From: Amphiura filiformis | Taxonomy: Eukaryota > Echinodermata > Ophiuroidea > Amphilepidida > Amphiuridae | Assembly: GCF_039555335.1 (NCBI RefSeq) | Contig: NC_092628.1 | Span: 30,599,409-30,663,408, forward strand | Direction of reading: 5' to 3' | Length of the DNA stretch: 64,000 nt | Notes under the pieces: generated by a model | Seen by the model: the letters and a program-made list of their open reading frames with translations, nothing else | What the model was told of the DNA's origin: nothing | The model's database searches: none | Shown: positions 59,877 to 64,000 of the stretch, piece by piece | How positions within the stretch are numbered: the first letter of the stretch is position 1 | How the letters are laid out: each line of letters opens with the position of its first letter | Translations under genes and position numbers: made by a program

Positions 59877-62432
59877 AAAAACAGATGCGACTAAGAAGTT
59901 ACTAAAATCTTGTAAGACAGAATTTATGGCAATCTGCATGAAACAATCCTACCACAAAGACAGTCAGTCAGCATATAAGCATGCATAAAGTGATGTGACT
60001 CAGCATAATGAGATGGGTAGGTTTCTTGTTTTCTATTGTTTAGGGATTCGGCCTGTAATAACTATTGTTCATATATTTTTGAAATTTTGTATTTCAAATC
60101 TTGAAATCTAAAAGCCCTATGTGTAAACTTCATTTACTTTTAAAAGGGTGACTTATCATGTCATAATTCTGTAACGATCTCTGCCATGTCTTTTCTACAT
60201 GCAAATCTTAATGTCTAGCGTCCATTCCAGTATAACCCATCAGCTGATTCATGTCCGGTGAGTTTAGTTTTGAGTAGGGATGTGCCTCCGAGCATCCTCA
60301 AAGGGATGCTATATTTATACCAATTTTCCAAGAAATTTGACCTATTTTTTTTTATACCCAAGGGCCAGATTTTGGGTCAAATTTAACACAATTTCGAGAA
60401 ATATTTGAAAATGGGACTCCTGATGAAATTGAGGTGTAGTTTTTTTTTTTTCCAAAAGTTTTGAATAGTTGAATAATTGACACACTTTATATACCAAAAT
60501 TAACCTAGCAGTATTTGTTATACCATATTTGCGGCATATTCCCATTTGGTCACTTGCACTTTGTCTTAGTCTTAGTCTTTTGTGTGATCTTCCCCTGGGT
60601 CTTGTACTATTAATTGACTGCCAATACAGAACTCTAGTTTAGAGAGTAGAGACTGCTTCCATTTTCTTCTTTACTGTGCAGTGTCCATGAATAAATCTTC
60701 CAATTGTCAGCTTTTCTCATAATGATGTTAGATTGCAATACAGTTCCTGCTACACATGCTTTCCATACTAAGGCCTCCTGATGAGATGGAAGTCTTTTTC
60801 ACCACTAGCTAGCATCCAAGCAAATACCCATATAGATTTTAAACTATTTCCATCACTTCCATGTAGTATCAAAATTGAACATCATCTCCGTCAAACTAAT
60901 TTGGCTTCATTACATTACATACCGTAATATCATAATACAAAGTATGAGTATGATACCTAAGACAGAAAGCACTCGGATCATTTCCAAATTAGGTTATTAA
61001 TAATGCAATCCGTAATTTTTCTTCACCACACACACACCTTTCACCATTCAATATAGCCCAAAACACACATTGCAATAGTACATGTACTATCATCAAAGTA
61101 ACATGCCAGACTGTATTACGAGAGGTGTTAAGCTAGAAAAAGCATGAATATGTTTACACTATTATAAAAGTGCAAGTTATCACATTTGCATCCTATATAT
61201 TACATGTGTTATGTAATAGTACAATCACACAGCAAGCCATGTTGTGTGACCACTTTATACCAGAAGTCCAGCATTCATTTGATCTTCTTTGTGCTTCAAA
61301 TGTTCTTATATTTAACATGAAAGATTTCTTCTTCACAAATATCAACTTTGCATTCTTTCTCCTTTTACAACTTGCATCATGTAAAATTATCTGTAAAGGA
61401 AATTGGTAATGAACTTTTGAACAATTTATTCAAATCCAACATATAAGCTCATATATGCAGCAGCTTAGCTTTGTTATTTACAATACACAGCATTTACAAC
61501 ATTTGCAGTACTTTCATTACAAAGACCGTCCTTGACTGCAATCGCCCACTGCTGAAAAGGACACTTAGAAATGCTTTGCATTTGCAAGATGTGCAGGAAC
61601 TACATTGTATCAAACAAACCAAAATGCTTTTTAGATTGTCTCCAAAATGGCATGGTCTAATGCCTTTTTTCTGCTTATACACTATTGCACAATGTTTTTC
61701 CCCATCACCATCGTCAATTTCATTTAAAATGGGGCCTATAGTTTTGTAACATTGACTTATCAGAGTAAAGATACAATGAGTAACCCTACATGGTGATAAA
61801 TATATATAGATGTACGCTAACTTATAGCATATGATAATGATGGGTTAAAATCTTGACGTTCATCTAAGGAAGTTAAACGAACCCAGTAGCATAATAAAGA
61901 CAGGACTTTTTCGATGGGAAAGGGGCAAAGGGGGGAAAGCAACTTTTTAAGGGGAGGTGTGATGAAAATTGTCAAAAAGGAAAAGGAAACAGTATTATTG
62001 ACAAAGATGAAGCCCATTGAAACACATGCAGCTAATTTATATACTGTCAGTACATACATTACAGATTCATGTAAAATGTCTTTTTTTGTCTTTCATACAC
62101 GGCTTTCAGCTGTGCTACTAGCAGGTTATGTACCATGACAAAGGTACCAAAATCTGAATTTTGATGATTTTATGATCGTCCGGATGAGCAAATCACTGAA
62201 TCGACCCTTAATGAACTATCAACTAATTAATAAGAATCTATGGTAAATTTGCATTGATCAATATCATTATGCAAAGATTCATGTTTTCACAATAAACCAA
62301 TTTAGTCAATTAATTGATTTAATAAATAATAAGGATCGACCAAACACCGATGGTGGATCAAAAGATCAAACTAATTTGATTCTATTGCCTAGCAGTTTCT
62401 TCTCCTAATGTCTACTGATTTGTACATACATG
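59877..62432. other. Noncoding; repeat family fragments near 62.1-62.4 kb
   Basis: 62140-62208 is an inverted fragment of TTAA family T3 (CCGGATGAGCAAATCACTGA). 62320-62390 is the second copy of family F. 60290-60545 has T-rich runs. No gene recognised; frames at 61.1-61.8 kb lack motifs. Confidence 0.4.
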
Positions 62433-62575
62433 TAAGGCCCATGAAAGTCAATTACGAGTTTATCGTCACTTTTTTTTCCAGGTTGGTGAGGTGACTTTTT
62501 CATTTTTCATTATTTCATCAGATTTCATTATTGACCTAAAATGCGTGTTGATTTAAAGCAAAATGGAAATAAATG

Positions 62576-63668
62576 CCCGGTGTTGTCACTTAACATTCAA
62601 AGGCGTAACACATGATCGTTCCCCAAGTCAAAAATACCCCCCTATTTTGCGCGGTTTCAAGAACATTTTCGTCATTTTTTACCCCTATTTTACATGAAAA
62701 CGCGTACAAATTAGCCTTAAGAAATACCCCTATTTTTTGCATTTCAAGTACACTTTTACAAAAGTATCCCTTTTTTAACATTTCAAGAACACACACAAAA
62801 ACACTTGTTCTGATTCATTGTTTTACTCCGTTGTCCTTTTAATATATAAATGAGGAAAATAACAGAAAAATACATACATCCAATAGGCATCATGTGTTTT
62901 TTATGATACAGTTATCAACAATGTAATCTTTCCTCCTGTTTTTTTTTTTTTTTGCAAAATAAAGCTGAATGTGACCAATACATAAACTGACTGACAAAAA
63001 TTACGAACTCTGGCATTTGCCACGAATTCCCTCACTCAAACCACTATATCAGCACCATCTTTAGATATTTTCAAGAAAAACCTCTAGCTTGCAGCGGTCA
63101 CCAAATAGTGAGCGATTTGCGGTTTTCGCCCTGCTGACTACAACTTCAAAAGGTTCAGAAGGAACAATTCCTTTATGATCAGGTGCCATTTGAAGAGTTT
63201 GTGGCTCGGTTTGTGGGTACCCAGTTTGTCAAGGCTCCGGAGGCCGGGTGCGTCATTAATAAAGCCAATGAAAAAAGTCTCATGGAATCAGCGGCCAAAC
63301 TGGGTAAGTCCCCAGTGACATAATCGGTGTAAACAAACCATGAAACAAATAAAACCGAGTCGGCGTGTTGATGAATATTTAGGCGGGATATTAGGAAGGC
63401 AAAAAAGTTTCACAAAAGTGAAATCGGGGAGTAAATTGAGCGAGAAATGGTAAGATTTCTTGGGATTTCAACATTATGATGATGATGATTCACAGAAATA
63501 TGTACTCTATTTTTTAATTTCGAGTACACCGTCGTCAAAAAACAACCCTATTTTTTAAATATCGCGAACATAAAATGTTCGCGAACATAGTTTAAAAATA
63601 ACCCCTTTTTTCGCGAAATTGGGAACGATCATGCGTACACATAGTCAATGTTAAGTGACAACACCGGG
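62576..63668. mobile_element. 1.09-kb TIR element inserted in family B, 8-bp TSD
   Basis: The TIR starting CCCGGTGTTGTCACTTAAC is a perfect 22-bp inverted repeat (62576-62597, 63647-63668). AATAAATG at 62568-62575 and 63669-63676 is an exact 8-bp target duplication. Subterminal regions carry ACCCCTATTTT and CGCGAA motifs in opposite orientations. An exon-like stretch lies at 63138-63303. Superfamily uncertain; 8-bp duplication would fit hAT or P. Confidence 0.85.
63138..63303 (+). other. Exon-like open stretch with GTAAGT donor inside the TIR element
   Basis: The frame is open from 63138 through CTG at 63300-63302. It reads DQVPFEEFVARFVGTQFVKA and then CVINKANEKSLMESAAKL, and is followed by a strong donor G|GTAAGT (63304). 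Base composition is coding-like, unlike the AT-rich flanks. There is no initiating ATG at the start; an upstream acceptor at CAAAAG|GTTCAG (63152) is possible but weak. I do not recognise the protein. It could be a captured host exon, a relic of the element's own gene, or chance. Confidence 0.3.
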
Positions 63669-64000
63669 AATAAATGTCACAAAGAAATTTTCACGAAAGG
63701 TATAGGGACTAGAAAAGTTAAAAAAGAGCCTGGTTTTGCTTCCAAGTTATGAATTTATATGTTTTACAAACAAAAATATTTGTTTCCAATTGCTAAAACT
63801 GGTGAAAACACTGATACTTTGAAAATATTGAATTCTTTTGGCATTTTTGAAAATTTGATGCAAGTATTTTTGGTTTCCAAAAAGTGACGCGGGCGGGGGA
63901 CAGTAAACTCGGAATCAACTTTCACGCGCCTAAGCTTCACAAGATCAAATTTTACACGCTATCTTGCTAAAATGCAAAAATTAAACATGTTTAGAACAAA

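Larger units (their letters stand above)
62433..63933. mobile_element. MITE family B, disrupted by a second element
   Basis: Left end AAGGCCCATGAAAGTCAATT..GAGTTTATCGTCAC and right end GTGAC..CAGTAAACTCGGAATCAACTTTCAC..GCCTAA are inverted and match the family B member at 18729-19138. Its continuity is broken by the insertion at 62576-63668. Confidence 0.7.
41507..64000. other. Upstream intron or 5' flank of NIM1
   Basis: This region precedes the VAIK exon on the minus strand. The missing exon should encode about 95-100 residues including a glycine-rich loop and end in a phase-1 donor. I scanned for GSGNFS-like coding followed by G|GTRAGT on the minus strand and found none, so it may lie beyond 64000. 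The region is a transposon-rich mosaic described in the entries below. Confidence 0.5.

Overview
This window is AT-rich, intron-dominated nuclear DNA from an animal. It has GT-AG splice sites, a degenerate TTAGGG tract, many short inverted-repeat DNA-transposon derivatives and very low coding density. The one gene I recognise is closely similar to vertebrate NIM1, and together with the repeat content this suggests an invertebrate deuterostome (hemichordate or echinoderm grade). The species is not determinable from the sequence and that placement is inference.

The gene is on the minus strand. It is a NIM1-type serine/threonine kinase (AMPK-related, NIM1K/SNF1-like family). An internal exon lies at 41238-41506 and the terminal coding exon at 7013-7764, separated by one intron of about 33.5 kb whose splice junctions can be read to the base (phase 0). 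The exon(s) for the N-terminus and glycine-rich loop must lie upstream (above 41506) and I could not find them in the window. The two exons keep every catalytic motif but carry two lesions: an in-frame TAA where relatives have a glutamine codon (41454-41456), and a single-base frameshift in the C-lobe (about 7451-7461). Either this copy is a recently disabled allele or pseudogene, or the assembly has two errors.

Layout: 1-7012 is downstream intergenic DNA with MITEs, short tandem duplications and retroelement-like 3' tails. 7013-7764 is the last exon. 7765-41237 is the giant intron, holding a 66-bp hairpin array (7998-9250) interrupted by a TA-flanked MITE, several TTAA-flanked elements, and three blocks of a ~30-bp hairpin minisatellite (28.6-30.3 and 32.2-32.76 kb). 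41238-41506 is the internal exon. 41507-64000 is upstream intron or 5' flank and is very dense in non-autonomous transposons: hAT-like elements with 8-bp target duplications, a PIF/Harbinger-like MITE, a 2.7-kb foldback with mirrored minisatellite arms, a 2.55-kb TIR element with a 389-bp tandem repeat, an interstitial telomeric insertion, a 1.04-kb TIR element with 107-bp repeats, and a resolvable transposon-in-transposon nest at 62433-63933.

The most unusual signals are: (1) the doubly broken but otherwise intact NIM1 kinase; (2) one small stem-loop core (loop ACTGA or similar) that recurs in separate arrays and solitary copies over about 50 kb, with stems that appear to covary; (3) a telomere-repeat insertion in the loop of a perfect 14-bp hairpin, flanked by an exact 11-bp duplication; (4) the mirrored minisatellite foldback; (5) an exon-like open stretch with a GTAAGT donor inside a TIR element. 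No autonomous transposase, reverse transcriptase, rRNA, tRNA or CRISPR array was recognised.
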